Shown here: in pieces, positions 20,641 through 28,795 of the stretch
How the letters are laid out: the number at the start of each line of letters is the position of its first letter
Numbering within the stretch: the stretch's first letter is position 1
Assembly: GCA_035712145.1 (NCBI GenBank)
Contig: DASTBI010000118.1
Location: forward strand, 1-35,796
Source of the DNA: Candidatus Eisenbacteria bacterium
GTDB lineage: Bacteria; Eisenbacteria; RBG-16-71-46
Reading direction: 5' to 3'
DNA length: 35,796 bases
Position numbers and translations under genes: made by a program
The notes under the pieces: model-generated
The model's database searches: none
The model's input: the letters and a program-made list of their open reading frames with translations, nothing else
What the model was told of the DNA's origin: nothing

Positions 20641-21216
20641 ATGGCCCTGATCGAACGGTCGTCCAAAGTGAACGAGCTGCTGCGGCGTCTCGACGAGGCG
20701 GTGGACACCCGTGATTCGGAGGCCGTCTGCCGCAACGTCAAGCATGTCCTCCAGGACGTGGTGAAGAGTGGTGAGGAGTTTCTCGACGCGCCTTTCCTGG
20801 TTCCGGCTCCGGACCGTTACGCCCGCCGTCTGCTGCATCGCGACCCGCGTGGCCGATACACCGCCGTCATCATGGTTTGGGACCAGGGTCAGGGCACTCC
20901 GCTCCACGATCATGCAGGGATGTGGTGCGTCGAGTGTGTCTATCGAGGCCGCATCCGGGTGACTTCGTTCGACCTCGAGACCGACCCCGAAGCCGAGCGC
21001 CTGCAGTTCACTCCGGAAAGCGTGGTGCTGGCCGGAAAGGGCGAGGCCGGGCATCTGATTCCGCCCTTCGAATACCACATGATCGAGAATCCGGACGCGA
21101 CGCCCGCGATCACGATCCACGTCTATGGCGGCGAGATGACGCAATGCAACGCCTTCTTCCCGCTCGACGGCGGCGGCTACCGGCGCGAGGCGCGCACACT
21201 CAGCTACACGGCTTGA
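20641..21216 (+). CDS. Cysteine dioxygenase-family thiol dioxygenase
   Basis: A 191-aa cupin with ribosome site GAGGAGG at 20626-20632. The iron-binding three-histidine set is visible: H89 and H91 (TPLHDHAGMW) and H146 (PPFEYHMIEN). Cys96 falls seven residues after H89, the spacing of Cys93 after His86 in mammalian cysteine dioxygenase, and Tyr162 (ITIHVYGGEM) is near the place of Tyr157. Most bacterial enzymes have Gly at the Cys position. Family members oxidise cysteine, or a related thiol such as 3-mercaptopropionate, to the sulfinate using O2. The next gene encodes a YeiH-type putative sulfur oxyanion exporter, which fits disposal of the sulfite formed. The exact thiol is not determined. 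Confidence 0.85.
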   Translation: MALIERSSKVNELLRRLDEAVDTRDSEAVCRNVKHVLQDVVKSGEEFLDAPFLVPAPDRYARRLLHRDPRGRYTAVIMVWDQGQGTPLHDHAGMWCVECVYRGRIRVTSFDLETDPEAERLQFTPESVVLAGKGEAGHLIPPFEYHMIENPDATPAITIHVYGGEMTQCNAFFPLDGGGYRREARTLSYTA

Positions 21217-21220
21217 CGGC

Positions 21221-22219
21221 TTGAAGGCCGAAAGCTCCCTCCTTCCCGGTCTCCTTCTCGTGGCGCTGCTCGGCAGCGCCGCGTTCCTGCTCGCCGAGCT
21301 GCCCTGGGTCCGCGATCGCCTCCATCTGAGCGCGCTGCTCATCGTCATTCTTCTCGGCATGGCCTGGCGATCGGTGAGGCCCGTGCCGACCAGGACCATT
21401 CCCGGCGTCCGCTTCGCGCAGCGGCCGGTGCTGCGCTGGGCGGTCGCCGGTCTCGGCTTCCGGCTGAGCCTCGGCGAGCTGTGGCGCATCGGCGGTCCGG
21501 CGCTCGGGGTGGTGGTGATCTCGACCTTCGCGGCGCTGCTCTTCGGCTGGTGGATCGCGCGGCGCCTCGGGCTGGGCGAGAAGCTGTCGCTGCTGCTCGG
21601 CGTGGGCGGAGCGATCTGCGGCGCCTCGGCGATCGTGGCGGCCGACTCGGTGGTGCAGGCCGAGCGCCGCGATACCGCGCTGGCGCTCGGCATCATCACG
21701 CTGCTCGGCACGATCGGAATTCTTCTCTATCCGGCGCTCCACCATGCGCTGGGGCTTCCCGAGTTCGTCTACGGAGTGTGGGACGGCGCGAGCCTCCACG
21801 AGATGGCGCAGGTCGTGGCGGCCGGCTTCGGCGTCAGCGATGAAGCGGCGCGCGTCGCGACCGTGGTCAAGCTCGCCCGCATCGCCCTCCTCGCCCCGGT
21901 GGTCCTGGGCCTGGCCTGGCTGCTGCGCCGTCGGCAGGAAGGCGTGGGCCGCGCCGTGGTGGCGCCGGTGCCGTGGTTCCTGGTCCTGTTCGTCGTGTTC
22001 GCCGCGATCAACTCGACCGGATGGATCCCGGCGTCGTGGTCGAGCGTGATTCGCCGCGTCGATCTCTGGCTGCTGGCGATCGGCATGGCGGGCGTGGGGC
22101 TCCAGATCGGACTGGCCGACATTCGCAGCGCAGGCTGGAAGCCGCTGCTCGCGGGAACGCTCCAATGGGCGTTCCTGTCGGTAGGCTCTCTGCTTCTCGC
22201 CCGCTGGCTTTGCGCATGA
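21221..22219 (+). CDS. YeiH/UPF0324 family putative sulfate or sulfite exporter
   Basis: A 332-aa membrane protein with about ten helices, starting at TTG 21221 only four bases after the dioxygenase stop. Family hallmarks include VAGLGFRLSLGELW, LLGVGGAICGASAIVAADSVV, the segment around YGVWDGASLHEMAQVVAAG, VVKLARIALLAPVVL and GVGLQIGLADIR. The family is called putative sulfate exporter from its occurrence next to sulfur-metabolism genes; the substrate is not proven. Position after a thiol dioxygenase supports export of sulfite or a related product. Its stop overlaps the start of the following membrane protein (ATGA). Confidence 0.87.
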   Translation: MKAESSLLPGLLLVALLGSAAFLLAELPWVRDRLHLSALLIVILLGMAWRSVRPVPTRTIPGVRFAQRPVLRWAVAGLGFRLSLGELWRIGGPALGVVVISTFAALLFGWWIARRLGLGEKLSLLLGVGGAICGASAIVAADSVVQAERRDTALALGIITLLGTIGILLYPALHHALGLPEFVYGVWDGASLHEMAQVVAAGFGVSDEAARVATVVKLARIALLAPVVLGLAWLLRRRQEGVGRAVVAPVPWFLVLFVVFAAINSTGWIPASWSSVIRRVDLWLLAIGMAGVGLQIGLADIRSAGWKPLLAGTLQWAFLSVGSLLLARWLCA

Positions 22220-24243
22220 AGCGGCGAGCGGCCACGCCTTCGCGCGGCGCCGCGAAGGCCGCGCCGAGTCCCGCGCAGGAGCCGGGGCTTCCACTCACGC
22301 ATCCCGCGTTGATGCTCACGCTGCTGGCCGCCGCGGTCTGCGCCGTGATCTCGTCCAGCTACCGGCTCTACGACACCGATCTCTGGTCCCTGCTCGCGGT
22401 CGGCCGCGCGATCGACGGTGGCGGGATTCCGCGAGCCGACGCCTGGACCTGGACGTCCTTCGGCGAGCCGGTCTTCGTGTCGTCGTGGCTCTTTCGCGCC
22501 CTCATCTGGAAGCTGTGGTCGGCCGGCGACCTGTGGGCGATGTTCGCCTGGCGCTGGGCCTCGACGCTCGCCGTCTTCGCGCTCGCTTACGCGACCGCGC
22601 GGAGGCTCGGGGCGCGCTCGTTGAGCGCGGTGCTGGTCATGGTCGCCGCCACCCTTCTCTACAGGATCCGCACCGACGTGCGCCCGGAGACGCTGGCGGC
22701 GCTGCTGCTCGCGCTCGAGGTGTGGATCCTGGAGCGCGATCGCGGCGCCAGAAGCCCCACACGCACCACGTGGTGGATCCCGGTGATCACCTGCGCATGG
22801 GCCAACGTCCACATCAGCTGGTACCTGGGACTTCTGCTGCTCGCCCTCCACGTCGTCGATCGCCTGGTCCGCAAGGATCGCTCGCGCGCGCGACGCCTGG
22901 CGCTCATCGCCGTGCTCTCGGCCGGCGCGCTGCTGCTCAACCCGTACGGATTCGAGGCCGTGGCCCGGCCCTTCCGCTTCGCGCTCGAATGGCGCAACGA
23001 TCCGATGTTCGCGGCCATCGCGGAGCTCACCCCGCTGTCGTTTTCCGAGGCGATGCGCCATGGCTTGTTCGCCTGGCCGCTGCTGATCCTGTGGCGCGCG
23101 CGCCGGCATGGATGGGACGTGGTCGAGTGTGGCGCGTGCCTGGCCTTCACGGCGCTCGCGATCACTTCCCGGCGCGGCATCGCCGCCTACGCCGTGGTGG
23201 CCGCGCCGTTCGTGGCCCGAGGCCTCCAGAGTCTGATCGCCGAGCGCCGCTGGCCGGTTCCCTCGCTGCCGGTCGCCGCGCGCGGAGCGCTCACGGCCGC
23301 CGCCTCGGTCCTGATGTGCATTCCGGCGTGGACGCACCCGCTCCTGCCGCTCGGCATCGGCATCAAGTCCCGTTCGATCCCGAAGGGCGCGGCCGACTTC
23401 ATGGCCACGCACCGCTTCGCCGGGCGAGGCTTCAACCACTTCCATCTGGGCGGCTACCTGGCGTATCGGTTCTGGGGAGACGCCGGGCGGCTGCCGTTCA
23501 TGAGCACCCAGCCCGAGCTGGCCCGGCCCCTGGACCGACGGCTCTACGTGGATGCGCTCACTCGTCCGGAAGGCTGGCGCGCCATCCAGGATCACTATCG
23601 GTTCGACTGGGCGTTGCTCGAGCGCGAGCAGGTAGGCGACGATCACCTGCTCGACTTCATCGATCGCGACAGCGCGTGGACCATGGTGTTCTCCGACGAC
23701 GCCGCAGAGATCCTGGTGCGCCGCGACGGGGCGGTGGGCGCGTTGGCCGATTCGTTCGGCTACCGTCTGACGCCGGCCGGTCGCGCGGGACGCCGTCTGC
23801 TCGGTGAAGCGTGCGAAGCGCATCCCGCGCTGCGTGCGGCGGTCGAGATCGAGCTGGACCGCATGATCGCTTCGTCATCCGAAAACGGCGCAGCGAGCCA
23901 CCTGCGCGGCCTGTTCGCGCTGATGGACGGAGATCGGGCTCTCGCCCGCATCCATCTCGAGCGCGCGCTGGCGCTGGATCCGCTGCTGCCGGGGGTTCAC
24001 GAGATGCTCGGCACCATCGCGCTCGAGGAGGGCCGGCCGCGTGACGCGCTGCGCGAGCTCGAGCTCGAGCGCCGCCGTCACGAGCCGATGCCGGGCTCCT
24101 TCTATCGCAGCGCGCTGGCCTTCCAGCAGCTCGGGCAGTCCGGCCGCGCGTGGGCGGCTTACCGCCGCGAGCTGTCGCGGCATCCCGACCACCAGCCGTC
24201 GCGGGACTCGATCGCCGCCCTCGACGCGAGGCGCCGCCGATGA
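22216..24243 (+). CDS. GT-C-like multispanning membrane protein with C-terminal TPRs, first copy
   Basis: A 675-aa protein with an Arg/Ala-rich cytoplasmic start and about ten helices over residues 30-390. The first external loop carries SYRLYDTDLWSLLAVGRAI and then ADAWTWTSFGEP, resembling the first loop of GT-C glycosyltransferases, where an Asp is catalytic. Residues about 390-540 form an outer domain with RGFNHFHLGGYLAYRFW and LPFMSTQPEL. Residues about 555-670 hold three to four TPR-like repeats (HLERALALDPLLPGVHEML). A lipid-linked sugar transferase acting on a cell-surface glycan or protein is plausible but unproven; fusion to TPRs suggests protein binding. It overlaps the second copy by four bases. 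Confidence 0.75.
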   Translation: MKRRAATPSRGAAKAAPSPAQEPGLPLTHPALMLTLLAAAVCAVISSSYRLYDTDLWSLLAVGRAIDGGGIPRADAWTWTSFGEPVFVSSWLFRALIWKLWSAGDLWAMFAWRWASTLAVFALAYATARRLGARSLSAVLVMVAATLLYRIRTDVRPETLAALLLALEVWILERDRGARSPTRTTWWIPVITCAWANVHISWYLGLLLLALHVVDRLVRKDRSRARRLALIAVLSAGALLLNPYGFEAVARPFRFALEWRNDPMFAAIAELTPLSFSEAMRHGLFAWPLLILWRARRHGWDVVECGACLAFTALAITSRRGIAAYAVVAAPFVARGLQSLIAERRWPVPSLPVAARGALTAAASVLMCIPAWTHPLLPLGIGIKSRSIPKGAADFMATHRFAGRGFNHFHLGGYLAYRFWGDAGRLPFMSTQPELARPLDRRLYVDALTRPEGWRAIQDHYRFDWALLEREQVGDDHLLDFIDRDSAWTMVFSDDAAEILVRRDGAVGALADSFGYRLTPAGRAGRRLLGEACEAHPALRAAVEIELDRMIASSSENGAASHLRGLFALMDGDRALARIHLERALALDPLLPGVHEMLGTIALEEGRPRDALRELELERRRHEPMPGSFYRSALAFQQLGQSGRAWAAYRRELSRHPDHQPSRDSIAALDARRRR

Positions 24244-26297
24244 GCCGCACCCACCGCCGGCGTCGTCTCGTGCGCGCCGTGACCAAGGCGGCCAATCGCG
24301 CCCCCGAGCCGGTCGCGCTTCCTCTCCACCATCCGGCCTATCTGCTCGCATGCCTGGCTCTGGCCGCGAGTCTCGTGGCCACCGCCAGCTACCGGCTCTA
24401 CGAGACCGATCTATGGCAGCACCTGGTGATGGGCCGCGCGATCTGGGAGCACGGGCTGCCGCGGACCAACCAGTGGACCTGGTCCCAGTACGGCGAGCCC
24501 TACTTCTTTTCCTCGTGGGGATTCCGTGCGCTTTCGTGGCCGTTGTGGACGGGCGCGGGCGTGATCGGGCTCTTCGTGTGGCGCTGGATCACCACGCTCG
24601 CCGTGTTTGGCATCCTGCTGGCCACCGCGCGATTCATGGGCGCACGCGGACTGTTCACGTTCGTGGTGCTGGCGTGGGCCGCGATCGGCTACCGGCTCCG
24701 CACCGACATGAGGCCCGAGACGCTGGCCTCGATCTTCCTCGCTCTCGAGATGCTGCTGCTGGAGAGGCAACGCCGGACCCTGGCGAGTCCCGGGCGATCG
24801 CTGTGGGTGATCCCGGCGCTGGTCTGTCTTTGGGCCAATATCCACATCTCGGTCTACCTGGCGTTCGTCGTGCTCGGCTTCTACACGGTCGATGCCTGGT
24901 GGACGTCGCGCGCTCATGGCGAGCGCGGAGCGGCGAGCCGGGCGCGCTCCCGGCGGCTGGTGTTGATCGGAATCGCATCGTTCGCCGCGGCGCTGCTCAA
25001 CCCCTACGGATGGGTGACGCTCCTGCAAGCCGTCCAGTTCGCGCTGGTCTGGAGCCGCGACCCGCTGATGCGGACGATCGGTGAGCTGCAGCCCGTGCCT
25101 CTGAGAGAGGCGCTGATGGGCGGAGTCCTGGTGTGGCCGCTGCTCGCGCTGGTGCGCATCCGGCGCCGCGGGCTCGACGTGGTGGAAGCCCTGGCCTGCG
25201 CGTTCTCCACCTGGCTCGCGTTCTCTTCTTACCGCTTCTCCGGCACTTATTGGATCATCGCGAGCCCGTTCCTCGCCCGCGATCTCCATGAGTGGATCAC
25301 GGCACGCCGGTGGCCGGTGCCGCGGCTCAAGGTCGCGGCTCGCGCGGCGCTCACGGTGGCGGCGATCGCTCTGATCGGCTGGCCGAGCTGGACCAGCGTG
25401 ACCTTGCCGCTCTCGATCTCGATCGACACGCGCACCTATCCGGCGCGGGCATGCGACTTCATGGCCGATCACGGCATCCGCGGCCGCGGCCTCAACACCT
25501 CGAGCTACGGCGGCTATCAGGCGTTCCGGTTCTGGCCCGAGCGGGACCGGCTGCCGTTCATCAGCACACAGGCCGAGTACACGCCGGTCGAGGACCGCAC
25601 GCTCTTGCTGGGCGCGATGCGCACCGAGGCCGGATGGCGCGCGCTCGACGACAAGCACGACTTCGACTACGTCATGGTCGAACGTGACCAGGTGCTCGGC
25701 GATTCTCTGCTCGATTTTCTCGATCGTGACCCGCGCTTCGCGATGGTGTTCGCCGACGATGCCGCCGAGCTGCTGGTGCGCCGCGACCGCTTCGCCGCGC
25801 TGGTCGACTCCTTCGGCTACCGCGCCATCCCCGCGGGCCGTGCCGGCCGCTACAGCCTCGGTCCGCGCTGCCAGAACGACCTCGAGCTGCGTCTCCAGGC
25901 CGAGCGCGAGCTGGACCGCATGATCGCCGAGTCGCCGATCAATGCCGGGGCGAGCCACCTGCGCGGGTTCCTGGCGCTCATGGACAGCGACCTCGACACG
26001 GCGCGCCGTCACCTCGAGCGTGCCCTGGCGATCAATCCACTGCTGCCGAACCTGCACAATCTGCTGGGAACGATGGCGCTCCAGCAGGGCCGCTGGGCGG
26101 ACGCGATCCGCGAGCTCGACACCGAGCGCCGCCTGCACGACCCGCCGGGAGGGCTCTTCTTCCGCACCGCGGTGGCCTGGCAGCAGCTCGGGCGCTTCGA
26201 CCGGGCACGCGACTTCTATCGTCGCGAGCTGGACCGCGACCCGGCCTTCAGCCCGGCGGCCGACTCCCTGGCGGCACTCGACGCGCGTCATCCCTAG
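24240..26297 (+). CDS. GT-C-like multispanning membrane protein with C-terminal TPRs, second copy
   Basis: A 685-aa tandem paralogue of the preceding gene, aligned along its whole length: SYRLYETDLWQHLVMGRAI, YRLRTDMRPETLASIFLALE, LWANIHISVYLAF, AALLNPYGW, then the outer domain (GRGLNTSSYGGYQAFRFW, LPFISTQAEYT) and TPRs (HLERALAINPLLPNLHNLL). The first acidic residue of the loop motif is Glu here and Asp in the first copy; the second Asp, before Leu-Trp, is the same in both. Identity is strong in the loop, outer domain and TPRs and lower in the helices. The ATG lies inside the first copy's stop, so the two are translated together and may form a heterodimer. Confidence 0.75.
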   Translation: MSRTHRRRRLVRAVTKAANRAPEPVALPLHHPAYLLACLALAASLVATASYRLYETDLWQHLVMGRAIWEHGLPRTNQWTWSQYGEPYFFSSWGFRALSWPLWTGAGVIGLFVWRWITTLAVFGILLATARFMGARGLFTFVVLAWAAIGYRLRTDMRPETLASIFLALEMLLLERQRRTLASPGRSLWVIPALVCLWANIHISVYLAFVVLGFYTVDAWWTSRAHGERGAASRARSRRLVLIGIASFAAALLNPYGWVTLLQAVQFALVWSRDPLMRTIGELQPVPLREALMGGVLVWPLLALVRIRRRGLDVVEALACAFSTWLAFSSYRFSGTYWIIASPFLARDLHEWITARRWPVPRLKVAARAALTVAAIALIGWPSWTSVTLPLSISIDTRTYPARACDFMADHGIRGRGLNTSSYGGYQAFRFWPERDRLPFISTQAEYTPVEDRTLLLGAMRTEAGWRALDDKHDFDYVMVERDQVLGDSLLDFLDRDPRFAMVFADDAAELLVRRDRFAALVDSFGYRAIPAGRAGRYSLGPRCQNDLELRLQAERELDRMIAESPINAGASHLRGFLALMDSDLDTARRHLERALAINPLLPNLHNLLGTMALQQGRWADAIRELDTERRLHDPPGGLFFRTAVAWQQLGRFDRARDFYRRELDRDPAFSPAADSLAALDARHP

Positions 26298-26312
26298 GTC
26301 CCATCGTCGAAC

Positions 26313-26343
26313 CTCGGCGCTCGGTGCTAGGTTCCTCGCCGAG
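26313..26343. repeat. Inverted repeat flanking the cydA -10 element
   Basis: CTCGGCG (26313-26319) and CGCCGAG (26337-26343) are perfect inverted copies 17 bases apart. They enclose the putative -10 element and end two bases before the cydA ATG. They could be an operator. Confidence 0.4.
26325..26333 (+). promoter_or_regulatory. Candidate -10 element for cydAB, implying a near-leaderless mRNA
   Basis: TGCTAGGTT ends 12 bases before the cydA ATG at 26346. The intervening CCTCGCCGAGCC has no Shine-Dalgarno sequence, so transcription would begin within a few bases of the start codon. Confidence 0.4.
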
Positions 26344-26345
26344 CC

Positions 26346-27674
26346 ATGTCCGACGCGCTGTTCTGGCACCGCCTGCAATTCGCCTTCACGATCGTCTACC
26401 ACTATCTCTTCCCTCAGCTCACCATGGGCCTGGCGCTGCTCATCGTGGTGCTCAAGACGATCGCCGCGCGCACTCTGGATCCCGCATGGAACGACGCCGC
26501 GCGTTTCTGGATCCGCATCTTCGGCATCAACTTCGTGGTCGGGGTGGTCACCGGCCTGCCGATGGAGTTCCAGTTCGGCACCAACTGGGCCGAATTTTCG
26601 CGGATCGCCGGCAGAGTGGTGGGGCATGCCCTGGCGCTCGAAGGCATCTTTGCCTTCTTCCTCGAGTCGAGCTTCCTCGGTCTCCTGCTCTTCGCCGAGC
26701 GGCGGCTCGGACCGCGCCTCCATGATCTGGCCGCCTGGGCCCTGTTCGTCGGCACGTGGCTCTCGGGCTACTTCATCATCGTCACCAACGCGTTCATGCA
26801 GCACCCGGTCGGGCATGCGATCCTGCCCGACGGCACGCTCTCGCTGACCGACTTCTGGGCGTTTCTGCTCAACCCGTGGGCGATCGCGGCCTACGCGCAC
26901 AACATGTGCGCGTCGGTGGTGACGGCTTCGTTCGTGATGTCCGCGGTCGGCGCCTGGTACGTGCTGCGCGCGATTCACGTCGAGCACGGACGGCGTTTCC
27001 TCACCGTGGGCGTGTGGTCCGGATTGATCGCCAGCCTGCTGGTCTTGTTTCCGACCGGCGATCACCAGGGCAAGCTGCTGGCCCGCCACCAGCCGGTGGC
27101 GCTCGCCGCGATGGAAGGCCGGTTCGAAAGCGGCCCCTACGCCGAGATCACCCTCATCGGCCAGCCCAACGTGCGTGCCCGCCGGCTGGACAATCCGATC
27201 CATGTGCCCGGCGCGCTCAGCTTCCTCTCGTTCGGGACCTTCCACGCCGAGGTGGCGGGGCTCGAGCAATTCCCCGAGATCGACTGGCCGGACAACATCG
27301 AGCTTCTCTACTACTCGTTCCACGTCATGGCAGGGCTCGGCACGCTGATGATCGCGCTGATGCTGGTGAGCGCGCTCGCGCTGTGGCGCCGCCAGCTCTT
27401 CCGGCGCCGCGCGCTTCTGTGGGCGCTGATGCTGGCCTTCCCCTTCCCCTACATCGCCACCACGGCGGGCTGGATGACGGCGGAGCTCGGCCGGCAGCCC
27501 TGGCTCGTGTACGGCATCCTGCGCACCGCCGAGGGCGCGAGCCCCAATGTCCATTCCGGCACGGTGCTGTTCACGCTCATCGGCTTCTGCGGGCTCTACT
27601 TCGTGCTCGGGCTCCTGTTCCTGTTCCTGGTCGGGCGCGAGATCACGCGCGGCCCCGAGGCGGTTCATGGTTGA
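26346..27674 (+). CDS. cydA: Cytochrome bd-type quinol oxidase subunit I
   Basis: A 442-aa inner-membrane protein. Heme ligands and proton-path residues match the family by number: His19 (heme b595), Glu99 and Glu107, His185 (YAHNMCASVV) and Met328 (FHVMAGLG) for heme b558, and Glu380 in TAGWMTAELGRQPW. The quinol loop contains GDHQGKLLARHQP but is short, so this is the short Q-loop form also called CIO. With subunit II it oxidises quinol and reduces O2 to water with high oxygen affinity and without proton pumping. Its stop overlaps the start of cydB by eight bases. No ribosome site precedes the ATG; a leaderless mRNA is suggested. Confidence 0.95.
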   Translation: MSDALFWHRLQFAFTIVYHYLFPQLTMGLALLIVVLKTIAARTLDPAWNDAARFWIRIFGINFVVGVVTGLPMEFQFGTNWAEFSRIAGRVVGHALALEGIFAFFLESSFLGLLLFAERRLGPRLHDLAAWALFVGTWLSGYFIIVTNAFMQHPVGHAILPDGTLSLTDFWAFLLNPWAIAAYAHNMCASVVTASFVMSAVGAWYVLRAIHVEHGRRFLTVGVWSGLIASLLVLFPTGDHQGKLLARHQPVALAAMEGRFESGPYAEITLIGQPNVRARRLDNPIHVPGALSFLSFGTFHAEVAGLEQFPEIDWPDNIELLYYSFHVMAGLGTLMIALMLVSALALWRRQLFRRRALLWALMLAFPFPYIATTAGWMTAELGRQPWLVYGILRTAEGASPNVHSGTVLFTLIGFCGLYFVLGLLFLFLVGREITRGPEAVHG

Positions 27675-28710
27675 GCTGTGGTTCGCGATCATCGCGCTGA
27701 TGCTGACGCTCTACGTCGTGCTCGACGGCTACGACTTCGGCGCCGGCATCCTGCACCTCTTCGTCGCGCGAACAGACGCCGAGCGACGCCAGGTGCTCAA
27801 CGCGATCGGGCCCTATTGGGACGGCAACGAAGTGTGGCTGATCGCCACCGGGACCACGCTGTTCGCGGTCTTCCCCCGCGTGCTGGCCTCGGGGCTCTCG
27901 GGCTTCTACTTCGCCATCTTCCTGCTGCTCTGGTGCCTGATCCTGCGCGGCGCGGCGATCGAATTCCGGAGCCACGTCGAAGAGCCCTTGTGGCGGAACC
28001 TCTGGGACGCCGTGTGGTGCGGGGCGAGCGCCTTGCTCGCGCTCTTCTTCGGTGCGGCGCTCGGCAACCTGATCCGCGGCCTGCCGCTCGACTCGCGCGG
28101 CTGGTTCGGGCTCGCGCTATTCACCGACTGGAGCGCCCGCCCTCCGGTCGGCATCCTCGACTGGTACACGGTGAGCGCCGGTGTCTTCGCCGTCGGTCAC
28201 CTGGCGCTCCACGGCGCGAACTATCTCGCGCTCCGCACCGACGGCGAGGTGCAGGCGCGGAGCCGTCGAATCGCGGGGCCCTTGTTCATCGCGGTCGCGG
28301 TCGCCTGGCCGCTCGTGACCGTGGCCACCGTGGCCGTGTTCCCCGAGCTGCTGCCCGCCTTTCTCGCCCGGCCTTTCGCGTGGCTGGGATTCCTGCTGGC
28401 GCTCGGCGGAGCGATCGCCGTGATGGTCGGGCAACGGCGCGCCAAAGATCTCGTCGCCTTCATCGGCTCGACCAGCTGGATCGCCGGGCTCCTGGTGGCG
28501 ACGGCGGCCTGCCTCTTTCCGATCATGCTGCGCGCGGTTCCCGACGCCGCGCACTCGATCACCGCGCACGCTGCAGCCAACGACGAGAGCGGACTCCGGA
28601 TCGGCCTCACCTGGTGGCTGATCGGATTCCCGCTCGCGATCGCCTACCACGTCATCGTGCTCCGCATCCACCGCGGCAAGGTGCGCGCGACCGACCGGCC
28701 GAACTACTGA
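27667..28710 (+). CDS. cydB: Cytochrome bd-type quinol oxidase subunit II
   Basis: A 347-aa membrane protein with about eight or nine helices. The start ATG 27667 lies inside the end of cydA. The N-terminus shows the family motif VLDGYDFGAGILH, followed by IGPYWDGNEVWLI, then WCLILRGAAIEFR and SAGVFAVGHLALHGANYLALR. It forms the heterodimer partner of CydA. I found no obvious CydX-sized subunit gene in the 85 bases before sdhC. The tail (HRGKVRATDRPNY) is cytoplasmic and basic. Confidence 0.95.
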   Translation: MVELWFAIIALMLTLYVVLDGYDFGAGILHLFVARTDAERRQVLNAIGPYWDGNEVWLIATGTTLFAVFPRVLASGLSGFYFAIFLLLWCLILRGAAIEFRSHVEEPLWRNLWDAVWCGASALLALFFGAALGNLIRGLPLDSRGWFGLALFTDWSARPPVGILDWYTVSAGVFAVGHLALHGANYLALRTDGEVQARSRRIAGPLFIAVAVAWPLVTVATVAVFPELLPAFLARPFAWLGFLLALGGAIAVMVGQRRAKDLVAFIGSTSWIAGLLVATAACLFPIMLRAVPDAAHSITAHAAANDESGLRIGLTWWLIGFPLAIAYHVIVLRIHRGKVRATDRPNY

Positions 28711-28743
28711 GCGCCGCGCCTCCTACACCTCGCCGCCGTCTGG

Positions 28744-28752
28744 TGTTAGATT
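28744..28752 (+). promoter_or_regulatory. Candidate extended -10 element for the sdhCAB operon
   Basis: TGTTAGATT ends 43 bases before the sdhC ATG at 28796 and nearly matches the element before the dioxygenase gene. No good -35 hexamer is seen. Confidence 0.4.
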
Positions 28753-28795
28753 CCGGATGCCAGTGCCTGTTCGTGGTGCGTGCCGCGAGGAGTCG

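Noticed and set aside
20641-21216. The cupin as an AraC-type or sugar-isomerase cupin
   Set aside because: The HDH pair, the later His and the Cys and Tyr positions match thiol dioxygenases, and no DNA-binding domain is present.
24411-27692. A 1093-codon open frame on the minus strand
   Set aside because: It lies fully antisense to the GT-C/TPR and cydA genes, has the repetitive Arg/Gln/Glu/His composition of GC-rich shadow frames and no recognisable domain.
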